The notes under the pieces are model-generated. The model did no database searches. It saw nothing but the letters and a program-made list of their open reading frames with translations, and was not told the DNA's origin. Source: JAWKWH01 sp963669455 (GTDB lineage: Bacteria > Pseudomonadota > Alphaproteobacteria > Rhizobiales > Rhizobiaceae). Taken from it: a DNA stretch of 64,000 nt. The stretch lies in assembly GCA_963669455.1 (NCBI GenBank), contig OY770026.1, forward strand, positions 2,232,001-2,296,000, given 5' to 3'. Positions within the stretch are counted from its first letter, which is position 1, and each line of letters opens with the position of its first letter. A program made the position numbers and the translations under genes. This document shows positions 25,787 to 33,962 of this stretch, piece after piece.

Positions 25787-27232
25787 GTGGCAGACCAATA
25801 CGACGTTATCATTATCGGATCGGGTCCGGGCGGCTATGTAACCGCGATCCGCGCATCACAGCTTGGCCTGAAGACGGCGATCGTCGAGCGCGAGCATCTC
25901 GGCGGTATCTGTCTCAATTGGGGCTGCATTCCCACCAAGGCGCTGTTGCGGTCAGCGGAAATCAAGCATTTTGCCGATCATGCCAAGAATTACGGCCTGA
26001 CCATCGATGGCTCGGTCTCCGCCGATATTGATGCGGTGGTCAACCGTTCGCGAAAGGTCTCAGCCAGGCTCAATGGTGGCGTCGGTTTTTTGATGAAAAA
26101 GAACAAAGTCGATGTCATCTGGGGCGAGGCGAAGCTGACGGGCAAAGGCCAGATCACAGTCTCGAAATCATCAAAAAAGCCGATGGAACCCCAGCATCCG
26201 GTGCCAAAAGGCACCAAGGGCGAGGGGTCCTATAAGGCAAAACACATTATTTTGGCCACTGGCGCCCGGCCACGTGCACTGCCTGGCATCGAGCCGGATG
26301 GCAAACTGATCTGGACTTATTTCGAGGCGATGGTGCCGCCGGAATTGCCTGAAAAACTGCTGGTGATGGGTTCAGGTGCGATCGGTATCGAGTTTGCCTC
26401 CTTCTACAATGCGATGGGCTGCGATGTGACGGTGATCGAAGTAATGCCGACCATCATGCCTGTCGAAGACGCCGAGATTTCGGACCTTGCGCGCAAACAG
26501 CTGGAAAAGTCAGGCCTGAAAATCCACACCGAAGCCAAGGTCACCAAAGTCGAGAAGACAAAGAATTCGGTCAAGGCGACGGTTGAATTAAAGGGCGGCA
26601 AGACTGAGATTTTTGAGGCCAGCCGGCTGATTTCGGCCGTCGGCGTTCAGGGCAATATTGACAATCTCGGCCTTGATGCGCTTGGCATTAAGACCGATCG
26701 CGGCTGCGTCATTGTCGATGGTTTCGGGCGCACCAATGTTGACGGCATCTATGCTATCGGCGATGTCGCCGGGCCGCCAATGCTGGCCCACAAGGCCGAG
26801 CATGAAGGGGTGATCTGTGTCGAAAAGATTGCCGGTGTTTCAGGCGTTCACCCATTGGACAAGGGCAAGATACCAGGCTGCACCTACTGCCACCCGCAAG
26901 TCGCCTCCGTTGGCCTGACTGAGGCTGCGGCCAAAAAGGCCGGCCGCGATATCCGCGTTGGCCGTTTTTCGTTTGGTGCAAACGGCAAGGCAATTGCGCT
27001 TGGCGAGGATCAGGGCATGATCAAGACCATTTTCGACAAGAAGACCGGCGAACTGCTCGGCGCGCATATGGTCGGGGCGGAAGTGACCGAACTGATCCAG
27101 GGATTTGTTGTCGCGATGAACCTGGAAACGACGGAAGAAGAATTGATGCACACCATCTTCCCGCACCCGACATTGTCCGAAATGATGAAGGAAAGTGTGC
27201 TTGATGCCTATGGGCGGGTGTTGAATGCTTGA
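25787..27232 (+). CDS. lpd: Dihydrolipoamide dehydrogenase (E3)
   Basis: FAD- and NAD-dependent disulfide oxidoreductase that reoxidises lipoyl groups. GTG 25787 is chosen because AAGGAG (25774-25779) lies seven bases before it and the product then begins ADQYDVIIIGSGPGG; the ATG 18 bases upstream has no ribosome site. 481 residues: FAD Rossmann motif, redox pair in GGICLNWGCIPTK, NAD motif GSGAIGIEFASF, and C-terminal HTIFPHPTLSE with the catalytic His. An extra lysine-rich loop lies about 127-150 (KSSKKPMEPQHPVPKG). Confidence 0.95.
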   Translation: MADQYDVIIIGSGPGGYVTAIRASQLGLKTAIVEREHLGGICLNWGCIPTKALLRSAEIKHFADHAKNYGLTIDGSVSADIDAVVNRSRKVSARLNGGVGFLMKKNKVDVIWGEAKLTGKGQITVSKSSKKPMEPQHPVPKGTKGEGSYKAKHIILATGARPRALPGIEPDGKLIWTYFEAMVPPELPEKLLVMGSGAIGIEFASFYNAMGCDVTVIEVMPTIMPVEDAEISDLARKQLEKSGLKIHTEAKVTKVEKTKNSVKATVELKGGKTEIFEASRLISAVGVQGNIDNLGLDALGIKTDRGCVIVDGFGRTNVDGIYAIGDVAGPPMLAHKAEHEGVICVEKIAGVSGVHPLDKGKIPGCTYCHPQVASVGLTEAAAKKAGRDIRVGRFSFGANGKAIALGEDQGMIKTIFDKKTGELLGAHMVGAEVTELIQGFVVAMNLETTEEELMHTIFPHPTLSEMMKESVLDAYGRVLNA

Positions 27233-27284
27233 GGCAAATCGCCGATATTGGATGTCGAAGGGATACTCTTAAGGAGTACGAACC

Positions 27285-27527
27285 ATGAATTTCATTATCT
27301 GGATTATCATCGGCGGCCTTGCCGGTTGGCTGGCAGGCATCATCATGAAAGACAAGTCCGGTCTCATCATGAACATCATCATTGGTATTGTCGGCGCATT
27401 CATCGGCGGCTGGCTGTTCGGTGTGCTTGGAATTGCACCGCAAAGCGGGCTTGTTGGTTCGCTTATCACCGCAACGGCTGGTGCCGTGGTGCTGTTATTC
27501 GGGCTGAAATTGGCAAGGGGGCGCTAG
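27285..27527 (+). CDS. GlsB/YeaQ/YmgE-family stress-response membrane protein
   Basis: An 80-residue protein made of three short Gly-rich hydrophobic segments, matching the transglycosylase-associated (Transgly_assoc) family. Function is not established; relatives are induced by envelope, acid or stationary-phase stress. AAGGAG precedes the ATG by eight bases. The stop codon sits in the loop of the palindrome GGGCGCTAGCGCCC. It lies between lpd and lipA. Confidence 0.85.
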   Translation: MNFIIWIIIGGLAGWLAGIIMKDKSGLIMNIIIGIVGAFIGGWLFGVLGIAPQSGLVGSLITATAGAVVLLFGLKLARGR

Positions 27528-27551
27528 CGCCCCAAGACTACGGAACAAAAA

Positions 27552-28505
27552 ATGGTCACGGTTCTCGATACGGTAAAGCAGCGTCCGCGCCACCCCGAAA
27601 AGGCCCACAAGCCTGATCAGGAGGTGGCGCGAAAGCCTGGCTGGATACGGGTGAAGGCACCTACTTCAAAGGGTTACCAAGAGACACGCTCCATCGTGAA
27701 GGAGAACAATCTCGTCACCGTATGTGAGGAGGCCAGTTGCCCGAATATCGGTGAATGCTGGGACAAGAAACACGCCTCATTTCTGATTATGGGCGAAATT
27801 TGCACGCGCGCCTGTGCCTTTTGCAATGTCACAACCGGAAGGCCCAACGCACTCGATCGCAACGAGCCGGAAAATGTCGCGGCGGCGGTGAAAACAATGG
27901 GCCTTGCTCATGTCGTCATCACCTCGGTTGACCGCGACGACCTGGATGATGGCGGTGCCGGGCATTTCGTCGAGGTCATTCAGGCAATCCGCAAGGCCTC
28001 GCCTGTCACGACGATCGAGGTGCTGACGCCTGATTTTCTGCGTAAAGGTGGCGCCTTGGAGGCGGTAGTCGCGGCAAAACCGGACGTGTTTAACCACAAT
28101 TTGGAGACGGTACCGTCGAACTATCTGACGGTGCTGCCCGGCTCGCGCTATTTCCACTCGATCAGGCTGTTGCAGCGGGTCAAGGAAATCGACCCGGCCA
28201 TGTTCACCAAGTCGGGCATCATGGTCGGCCTTGGCGAAGAGCGCAACGAAGTGCTGCAACTGATGGACGATCTGCGCACGGCAGATGTCGATTTTCTCAC
28301 CATTGGCCAGTATCTGCAGCCATCGCGAAAGCATCACCCGGTGAAGAATTTTATCACCCCGGATGAATTCAAATCCTTTGAAACGGTCGCCTATTCCAAG
28401 GGATTTCTGCTCGTCTCCGCCAGCCCGCTGACGCGCTCATCGCACCATGCGGGCGAGGATTTTGCCAAATTGCAGGCGGCGCGCGAGGCGCAACATAGAG
28501 TTTGA
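27552..28505 (+). CDS. lipA: Lipoyl synthase
   Basis: Radical-SAM enzyme inserting two sulfurs into octanoyl-lysyl domains of PdhB, PdhC and other E2 proteins. The 317-residue protein has the auxiliary cluster motif CEEASCPNIGEC and the radical-SAM motif CTRACAFC, with the C-terminal SPLTRSSHHAG containing the conserved RSSYH-like stretch (RSSHH here). Works with LipB, encoded at 52892-53617. Gene order with lpd upstream and ratA downstream is conserved in the order, except that an unrelated P-loop gene now separates lipA and ratA. Confidence 0.96.
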   Translation: MVTVLDTVKQRPRHPEKAHKPDQEVARKPGWIRVKAPTSKGYQETRSIVKENNLVTVCEEASCPNIGECWDKKHASFLIMGEICTRACAFCNVTTGRPNALDRNEPENVAAAVKTMGLAHVVITSVDRDDLDDGGAGHFVEVIQAIRKASPVTTIEVLTPDFLRKGGALEAVVAAKPDVFNHNLETVPSNYLTVLPGSRYFHSIRLLQRVKEIDPAMFTKSGIMVGLGEERNEVLQLMDDLRTADVDFLTIGQYLQPSRKHHPVKNFITPDEFKSFETVAYSKGFLLVSASPLTRSSHHAGEDFAKLQAAREAQHRV

Positions 28506-28558
28506 GCCAGTCATAGAATCAATCTACCGATTACCCTGCGTCCAAATCGGAAATCGGC

Positions 28559-29128
28559 ATGCCAAACTTTGTCAACGTTCACGAAACCGCGTCGTTGCTG
28601 CACAGCTGCGACCGCATATTGGTACTTGGCTGCTCGGCGAGCGGAAAATCGACTTTGTCAGGCAAACTTTCCAATATGATCGACGCACCGCATATTTCAA
28701 TGGATCGCGAGGTATTTTGGAAATCGGGCTGGACGGCGCGAAACAGGCAAGAGCAGCGCGAGATTATTGTGGAGCTTGTCAAGCGGGACCGGTGGGTAAT
28801 GGACGGAACAAATCCGTCAAGCCTCGACATACGGTTACCACGCGCTGACCTGGTGATCTGGACGAGAATGTCACGAGCTGTCGCTTATGTCGGCCTTGCT
28901 AAACGCTGGCTGCGATATCGTGGCAAAGTTCGCCCCGATTTGGCCGATGGATGTCCGGAGCGGTTTCCAGACTGGGAGTTTCTCTCCTACATCTGGAACT
29001 TTGAGAAGGAGCTCGCGCCTTTGTGTATCCAAAACATCGATGAATTCGGCTCACAAACACCGGTTCTAGTGCTCAGGAGCCATAGCGAAACACACCGCCT
29101 GCTTGAACTTGCCGTCGTTGGCGATTAA
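28559..29128 (+). CDS. P-loop kinase-like protein (FlaR/AAA_18 type)
   Basis: A 189-residue P-loop protein. Walker A is GCSASGKST (about residues 24-32), followed by a SMDREVFWKSGW segment and RWVMDGT, the pattern of DNA-topology-modulation FlaR-like and adenylate-kinase-like small ATPases. Substrate unknown. It is inserted between lipA and ratA, which are normally adjacent, and its ninth codon onward is richer in A and T than either neighbour, so it is probably a later insertion. Confidence 0.78.
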   Translation: MPNFVNVHETASLLHSCDRILVLGCSASGKSTLSGKLSNMIDAPHISMDREVFWKSGWTARNRQEQREIIVELVKRDRWVMDGTNPSSLDIRLPRADLVIWTRMSRAVAYVGLAKRWLRYRGKVRPDLADGCPERFPDWEFLSYIWNFEKELAPLCIQNIDEFGSQTPVLVLRSHSETHRLLELAVVGD

Positions 29129-29137
29129 TTGGCCGTT

Positions 29138-29593
29138 ATGCCCAAATTCTCATCCACCCGCCCGGCCGGTCATTCGCCTGAAAAAATGTTCGCGCTGGTC
29201 GCTGACGTTGAAAAATATCCACAATTTCTGCCGATGTGCGAAGCGCTGACCGTCCGTTCGAGGAGGGAGCGCGATGGCAAAACGCTGCTGATGGCCGATA
29301 TGACGGTTGGCTATAAGGCAATCCGGGAGACATTTACCAGCCAGGTTCTGCTCGATCCGCAAAAACTCAACATCGATGTCAAATATATCGACGGACCATT
29401 CCGCTATCTGGAAAACAAATGGGACTTTGTCGATGCGGACAGCGGATGCGATGTCAAATTCTTCATCGACTATGAGTTCAAGAGCCGCATTTTAGGCGCG
29501 GTGATGGGAGGCATGTTCGACCGGGCATTTCGCCTGTTCTCTGAAGCGTTCGAAAAAAGAGCGGATGCGGTCTACGGATCACAAACCGCTTGA
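29138..29593 (+). CDS. RatA/COQ10-type SRPBCC protein
   Basis: A 151-residue START-like protein of the family named either ubiquinone-binding (Coq10) or type II toxin RatA. Landmarks are SPEKMFALVADVEKYPQFLPMCEAL and FDRAFRLFSEAFEKRAD at the C-terminus. In alphaproteobacteria a role in ubiquinone handling is the more likely one. ATG 29138 is preferred to an upstream TTG. Its last 15 bases overlap the convergent cinA gene. Confidence 0.85.
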   Translation: MPKFSSTRPAGHSPEKMFALVADVEKYPQFLPMCEALTVRSRRERDGKTLLMADMTVGYKAIRETFTSQVLLDPQKLNIDVKYIDGPFRYLENKWDFVDADSGCDVKFFIDYEFKSRILGAVMGGMFDRAFRLFSEAFEKRADAVYGSQTA

Positions 29594-30070
29594 AGCGAGC
29601 CGCGTCAGCAGCATGTCAAGCGCATGTATGGCCGCCGCGGCACGGATTTCAGCCCGTCCATTGCCGTCAAACCGGATTTCCTCCGCCGTAACGTCGCCCC
29701 CGCAGGCCAGGCCAAAACAGACCAGCCCGACCGGCTTTTCCGGCGATCCGCCGCCGGGGCCGGCAATGCCGGTGATTGACACGGCGATACCGGCGTTTGA
29801 ATGGGCAATGGCACCTGCCGCCATCTCTGCGGCGGTCTTACAACTGACCGCGCCAAACTGCTTCAATGTTTCGGCCAGAACACCAAGCATCTCTTGCTTG
29901 GCCTCATTGGAATAGGTGACGAAGCCGCGATCGAACGCGTCGGATGAGCCTGAAATACCGGTGAGAGCGGCGGCCACCATCCCGCCGGTACATGATTCCG
30001 CAGTGGTGATTTTCATGTCTCTTTTGCGGGCGGCCTGCAACACTTGCGCTGCGGTATCAGCCATGGTCAT
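29579..30070 (-). CDS. CinA-family nicotinamide-nucleotide amidohydrolase
   Basis: A 163-residue stand-alone CinA C-terminal (PncC) domain, which deamidates NMN in pyridine-nucleotide recycling. TAESCTGGMVAAALTGISGSS carries the catalytic Ser/Thr region, and GIAGPGGGSPEKPVG is the second conserved loop. The start overlaps the ispDF stop (ATGA), giving translational coupling. The MoeA/MogA-like N-terminal half of long CinA proteins is absent, as usual for this branch. Confidence 0.88.
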   Translation of the reverse strand: MTMADTAAQVLQAARKRDMKITTAESCTGGMVAAALTGISGSSDAFDRGFVTYSNEAKQEMLGVLAETLKQFGAVSCKTAAEMAAGAIAHSNAGIAVSITGIAGPGGGSPEKPVGLVCFGLACGGDVTAEEIRFDGNGRAEIRAAAAIHALDMLLTRLASSGL

Positions 30071-31275
30071 GCCGGAACCTCGCCTGGAAAGATAACCGTG
30101 GCGCTGGCGATAGCCGCGATACCTTCGCGGCGGCCAATGAAGCCAAGCGTTTCGTTTGTCGTTGCCTTGACGGACACGCGCTCAGGCGAGATGCCGAGTA
30201 AATCGGCCATGCGTGCTGTCATGGCTGCGCGGTGCGGGCCGATTTTCGGCTCTTCGGCAATGATGGTGACATCGGCATTGGCGATCCTGCCGCCATGGTC
30301 GCGAACCAGCTTGACCGCATGTTCGATGAATATCGACGATTGAGCACCCTTCCAGCGCGGTTCGGACGGGGGAAAATGCGTGCCGATATCGCCGGCTGCA
30401 CAGGTTGCCAATAGCGCGTCGGTCAATGCGTGCAGCCCGACATCGGCGTCCGAATGGCCTTTCAGCGCGCGCTCATGCGCAATATCAACGCCGCACAGGG
30501 TGATATGATCCCCGGCCATAAATTCATGAACATCATAGCCGGTTCCGGTTCTGACATCGGGAAATGCCGCACTGCCGGTCAACATCCGGTTGGCCATGTC
30601 GATATCCTTTGCCCAGGTCAATTTGGTGTTTTCCGGCGATCCCTCGACGATCCTGACCGCAATGCCGGCCCATTCCGCCAGCGCCGCATCGTCGGTAAAC
30701 CGGTGAGGGGTTTGTTGTGCGGCACGCCTATGGGCCTGCAAAATGGATGCAAAAGGAAAGCCCTGCGGTGTTTGCGCCGCATATAATCCGTCACGCGGCT
30801 CCGTTGCAATGATCAGCTTGTCATCGCCGGCGCGCTTTAATGTGTCGGATACCGCAAGCGCCGGCAGGGTGCCTGCCTTGCCGTCCATGCCATCGAGCAG
30901 GCGATTGATCATTGGCCCGTCTATAAAAGGTCTGACACCGTCGTGGATCAAAACGTGATCGGGCTTAAACGGACAAAGCGCCTCAAGCGCACACAACACC
31001 GATGCCTGGCGTGAGGAACTGCCTTCGACTGCAATCACCTGATCTGCAAGCGTGCCGAGCGCGTGATCGAAGAGAGCCCGGTCGTCGCGGTGGATCGCGA
31101 TGGCAATCCGGCCGATCCGATCGTGTTTCAAAAACGCTTCGACCGTGAGCGCGAGAACCGCCTTGCCGCCGATCCGGCGATATTGTTTCGGACCTTTTGA
31201 TGACTGGCCGGCGCGCTCGCCACGACCAGCCGCGACAATGGCAATGGCGACGGGTTTTTTCAAAGTGTTGGTCAT
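30067..31275 (-). CDS. ispDF: Bifunctional IspD/IspF, MEP isoprenoid pathway
   Basis: Two-domain enzyme: N-terminal 2-C-methyl-D-erythritol 4-phosphate cytidylyltransferase (about 1-230) and C-terminal 2,4-cyclodiphosphate synthase (about 245-402). IspD shows AAGRGERAG with KGPKQYRRIGGK and HDGVRPF. IspF shows RTGTGYDVHEF, HSDADVGLHALTDALL and IGTHFPPS with metal ligands. The fusion is typical of alphaproteobacteria. ATG 31275 is preferred to TTG 31287. First gene of the ispDF-cinA operon on the minus strand. Confidence 0.95.
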   Translation of the reverse strand: MTNTLKKPVAIAIVAAGRGERAGQSSKGPKQYRRIGGKAVLALTVEAFLKHDRIGRIAIAIHRDDRALFDHALGTLADQVIAVEGSSSRQASVLCALEALCPFKPDHVLIHDGVRPFIDGPMINRLLDGMDGKAGTLPALAVSDTLKRAGDDKLIIATEPRDGLYAAQTPQGFPFASILQAHRRAAQQTPHRFTDDAALAEWAGIAVRIVEGSPENTKLTWAKDIDMANRMLTGSAAFPDVRTGTGYDVHEFMAGDHITLCGVDIAHERALKGHSDADVGLHALTDALLATCAAGDIGTHFPPSEPRWKGAQSSIFIEHAVKLVRDHGGRIANADVTIIAEEPKIGPHRAAMTARMADLLGISPERVSVKATTNETLGFIGRREGIAAIASATVIFPGEVPA

Positions 31276-31373
31276 CGGTGATTGCAATCGGCTCCATTCA
31301 CGGCTTTTCCATTCTTCGCTTATGCCGGCCCGGGCAAGATTGAAAGAGGTTCTCCGGTTTTCAGGTGCGACCC

Positions 31374-31710
31374 AGGTCGTGGTTAGGGTTTAACGAATGG
31401 CTGCGCCGCAGCGAAAATGAGCCGGTTTTAGGAGCGAGGAGGAAGGACATGCCCAGTATATTCGACGATGAGCGACGCCAAAACGGCTCATTTGCGCGCG
31501 GCCCTTTAAGGGTTGGGCCAAAATCGCCTTCTGCCCTTCGGGCGTTCGGCTGGCGAAAGGTCCACTGGACCTTTCGTCGAGCAAGCCCGATAAACCAGAC
31601 CTCACCGTCGAAAATGCTCGACGGTGGAAGGCACCGCTTTGCGCTTTTCTCCTGTTCAGAGGCGATTTTGGACACCAACTCAGTCAATTGTTAAATCCTA
31701 ACCACGACCA
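31374..31710. mobile_element. MITE-like foldback element between ispDF and dusB
   Basis: Imperfect 21-base terminal inverted repeats lie at 31374-31394 and 31690-31710 (GGTCGTGGTTAGG and CCTAACCACGACC at the outer ends, 19 of 21 paired). Inside, 31411-31429 pairs with 31480-31497 (AAAATGAGCC / GGCTCATTT), CGAAAGGTCC (31554) with GGACCTTTCG (31567), and CCGTCGA (31605) with TCGACGG (31618). No credible ORF is inside. 337 bases, consistent with a non-autonomous element or a structured RNA locus. Confidence 0.65.
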
Positions 31711-31785
31711 AGAGTTTACCATTGCGTGATTTCAGTGCGATGATTAAAAAGCAGGCATGATCTTAGGGGCGCATTGTTTTTAGGC

Positions 31786-32814
31786 ATGATGGAACTTGAA
31801 AAGCTGGCAAGACCGTTGCAGATCGGGCCGGTTGCAATCGCTAACCGCGTTTTGCTCGCGCCGATGTCCGGTGTGACGGACCTGCCGATGCGAAAACTGG
31901 CGCTGAAGCACGGGGCCGGCATGGCGGTGGCAGAGATGGTGCCGGGCGCCGAACTGGCCAAGGGCAAACCGGAATCGCAGCGAAGAACCCTGAAGATAGG
32001 CAATCGGCCGCACATGGTGCAGCTTGCAGGCCGCCAGCCGGAATTGCTGGCGGAAGGTGCGCGTATTGCTGAGGCAGAGGGCGCCGACATTATCGATATC
32101 AATATGGGCTGCCCGGCAAAAAAGGTCACCGGCGGATATTGCGGTTCGGCGCTGATGCGTGTTCCCGATCTGGCCGAACGATTGATCAGCGCCGTTGTTG
32201 ATGCAGTTCGTGTTCCCGTCACGGTCAAGATGCGGCTGGGGTGGGATGAAAATAACCTCAACGCGGCCGGGATCGCAGCGCGGGCAGAGGCCGTGGGTGC
32301 GCAGATGATTACAGTGCATGGACGCACCCGCTCGCAGTTTTACAAGGGAAGCGCCGACTGGGCAGCCATTGCCGCGGTGAAATCGGCTGTCTCCATTCCG
32401 CTGGTGGTCAATGGCGATATCGGATCGCCGGATCAGGCAGTCCGGGCATTGCAACAATCGGGCGCCGATGCGGTGATGATTGGCCGCGCGCATTATGGAG
32501 CACCCTGGGCAGCCGGTCTTCTGGCTGGACAGGCGGCCGGTGGTGACCAACCCTCACCGCAACCAACGTCTGAAAGTCTCGCCGATTACATCATCGCCCA
32601 TTATGAGGCGATGCTTTCCTTTTACGGCACCGGGCGTGGTCTGCGGCATGCACGGAAACATCTGGGCTGGTATATCGACAGGCATGTCGCCGAGCCGGAG
32701 GCTGACCTGCGCAAGAAATTGATGACAGGCACTGATCCCGTCGAAGTCATCAAGCTGGTCAGGTCAGTTTTTCAGCCTGCCGCGTGCAGTCCGGTGACAA
32801 GGCAAGCCGCATGA
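31786..32814 (+). CDS. dusB: tRNA-dihydrouridine synthase, DusB/NifR3 type
   Basis: FMN-dependent reductase of tRNA uridines, 342 residues. LAPMSGVTDLPMR at the N-terminus binds FMN; the catalytic Cys lies in DINMGCPAKKV; and VHGRTRSQFYKG and NGDIGS are further family blocks. Starts at ATG 31786 or 31789; an in-frame TTG at 31774 is less likely. Its stop overlaps the ntrB start. The dusB-ntrB-ntrC order, with dusB formerly called nifR3, is conserved in this group. Confidence 0.93.
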   Translation: MMELEKLARPLQIGPVAIANRVLLAPMSGVTDLPMRKLALKHGAGMAVAEMVPGAELAKGKPESQRRTLKIGNRPHMVQLAGRQPELLAEGARIAEAEGADIIDINMGCPAKKVTGGYCGSALMRVPDLAERLISAVVDAVRVPVTVKMRLGWDENNLNAAGIAARAEAVGAQMITVHGRTRSQFYKGSADWAAIAAVKSAVSIPLVVNGDIGSPDQAVRALQQSGADAVMIGRAHYGAPWAAGLLAGQAAGGDQPSPQPTSESLADYIIAHYEAMLSFYGTGRGLRHARKHLGWYIDRHVAEPEADLRKKLMTGTDPVEVIKLVRSVFQPAACSPVTRQAA

Positions 32815-33962
32815 GCGATATTACCAAAGCCGACATCGCCAACTTTGTCCTTGATGCGATCAGACATCCGGTCGTCATGATTTCGGCCGATGGTTATATT
32901 TGCCATGCCAACAATGTCGCGGAACATTTTTTCGGTGCAAGCGCCTCGTTGCTGGAGCGCAAAACCCTGGCCGAGTTCATTGCCTCTTCGAGCCCGTTGC
33001 TGACCCTGGTGGAGCAGGTTCGCGAACGGCGAAGTCCCGTCAATGAGTACAAGGTGGAAATCGGATCGCCGCGCCTTGGCGGATCGCGGGTGGTCGACAT
33101 CTACGCAGCTCCGGTCCAGGAAGTCGAAGGGGCCGTCGTGGTCATGCTGCAGGAGCGCACCATGGCCGAGAAGATCGACCGGCACATGACCCATCGCGGT
33201 GCGGCGCGATCTGTCACCAGCCTGGCTGCAATGCTGGCCCATGAAATCAAGAACCCGCTTTCCGGGATCAGGGGGGCTGCACAACTGCTTGAAGGTGCGG
33301 CAAGCGATCAAGACAAGGAACTGACCCGGCTGATCACCGGAGAGACCGATCGCATCGTCGCGCTGGTTGATCGCATGGAGATGTTTACCGATGAAAGCCC
33401 GGTGGCGCGCGAACCGGTCAACATTCATGTCGTTCTCGACCGGGTCAAGGCGATTGCCGTCAACGGTTTTGCTGACGGAATTGCGATAGTGGAAGACTAC
33501 GACCCGTCGCTGCCGGCGGTGCATGCAAATCACGATCAGCTGGTGCAGGTGTTTCTCAATCTGGTCAAAAACGCCGCAGAAGCCGTCGCCAAGACCGCCA
33601 ATGCCGAAATCCGCCTCAGTACGGCTTTCCGGCCGGGTATCCGGTTTTCGGTGCCGGGCTCGAAAGAGCGCGTGTCGCTGCCCATGCAGTTCAGCGTCTC
33701 GGACAATGGCCCGGGCGTTCCTGACGACATACAGCCGATCCTTTTCGATCCCTTCATCACCACGAAGCAGAACGGCTCGGGCCTTGGCCTTGCCATGGTG
33801 GCGAAAATCGTCGGGGACCATGGTGGCGTGATCGAATGCGATTCATCGTCGGATGGCACCACCTTCAAGGTTTTGATGCCGGATTGGCGGCCGGGTGATG
33901 GCGCGCTGGATGCAGATAATCAGTCGCGGAATAAAGCGATGACACAGGACATGATGCCATGA
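32811..33962 (+). CDS. ntrB: Nitrogen-sensing histidine kinase NtrB
   Basis: Cytosolic kinase/phosphatase for NtrC, controlled by PII proteins. 383 residues: N-terminal PAS domain (about 10-120), dimerisation box AAMLAHEIKNPLSGIRG with phospho-His 144, then the ATPase domain (VFLNLVKNAAEAV, DNGPGVP, GSGLGLAM). The start overlaps dusB (ATGA), and the stop overlaps ntrC (ATGA), so dusB, ntrB and ntrC are translationally coupled. The long upstream GTG extension is rejected. Confidence 0.95.
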   Translation: MSDITKADIANFVLDAIRHPVVMISADGYICHANNVAEHFFGASASLLERKTLAEFIASSSPLLTLVEQVRERRSPVNEYKVEIGSPRLGGSRVVDIYAAPVQEVEGAVVVMLQERTMAEKIDRHMTHRGAARSVTSLAAMLAHEIKNPLSGIRGAAQLLEGAASDQDKELTRLITGETDRIVALVDRMEMFTDESPVAREPVNIHVVLDRVKAIAVNGFADGIAIVEDYDPSLPAVHANHDQLVQVFLNLVKNAAEAVAKTANAEIRLSTAFRPGIRFSVPGSKERVSLPMQFSVSDNGPGVPDDIQPILFDPFITTKQNGSGLGLAMVAKIVGDHGGVIECDSSSDGTTFKVLMPDWRPGDGALDADNQSRNKAMTQDMMP

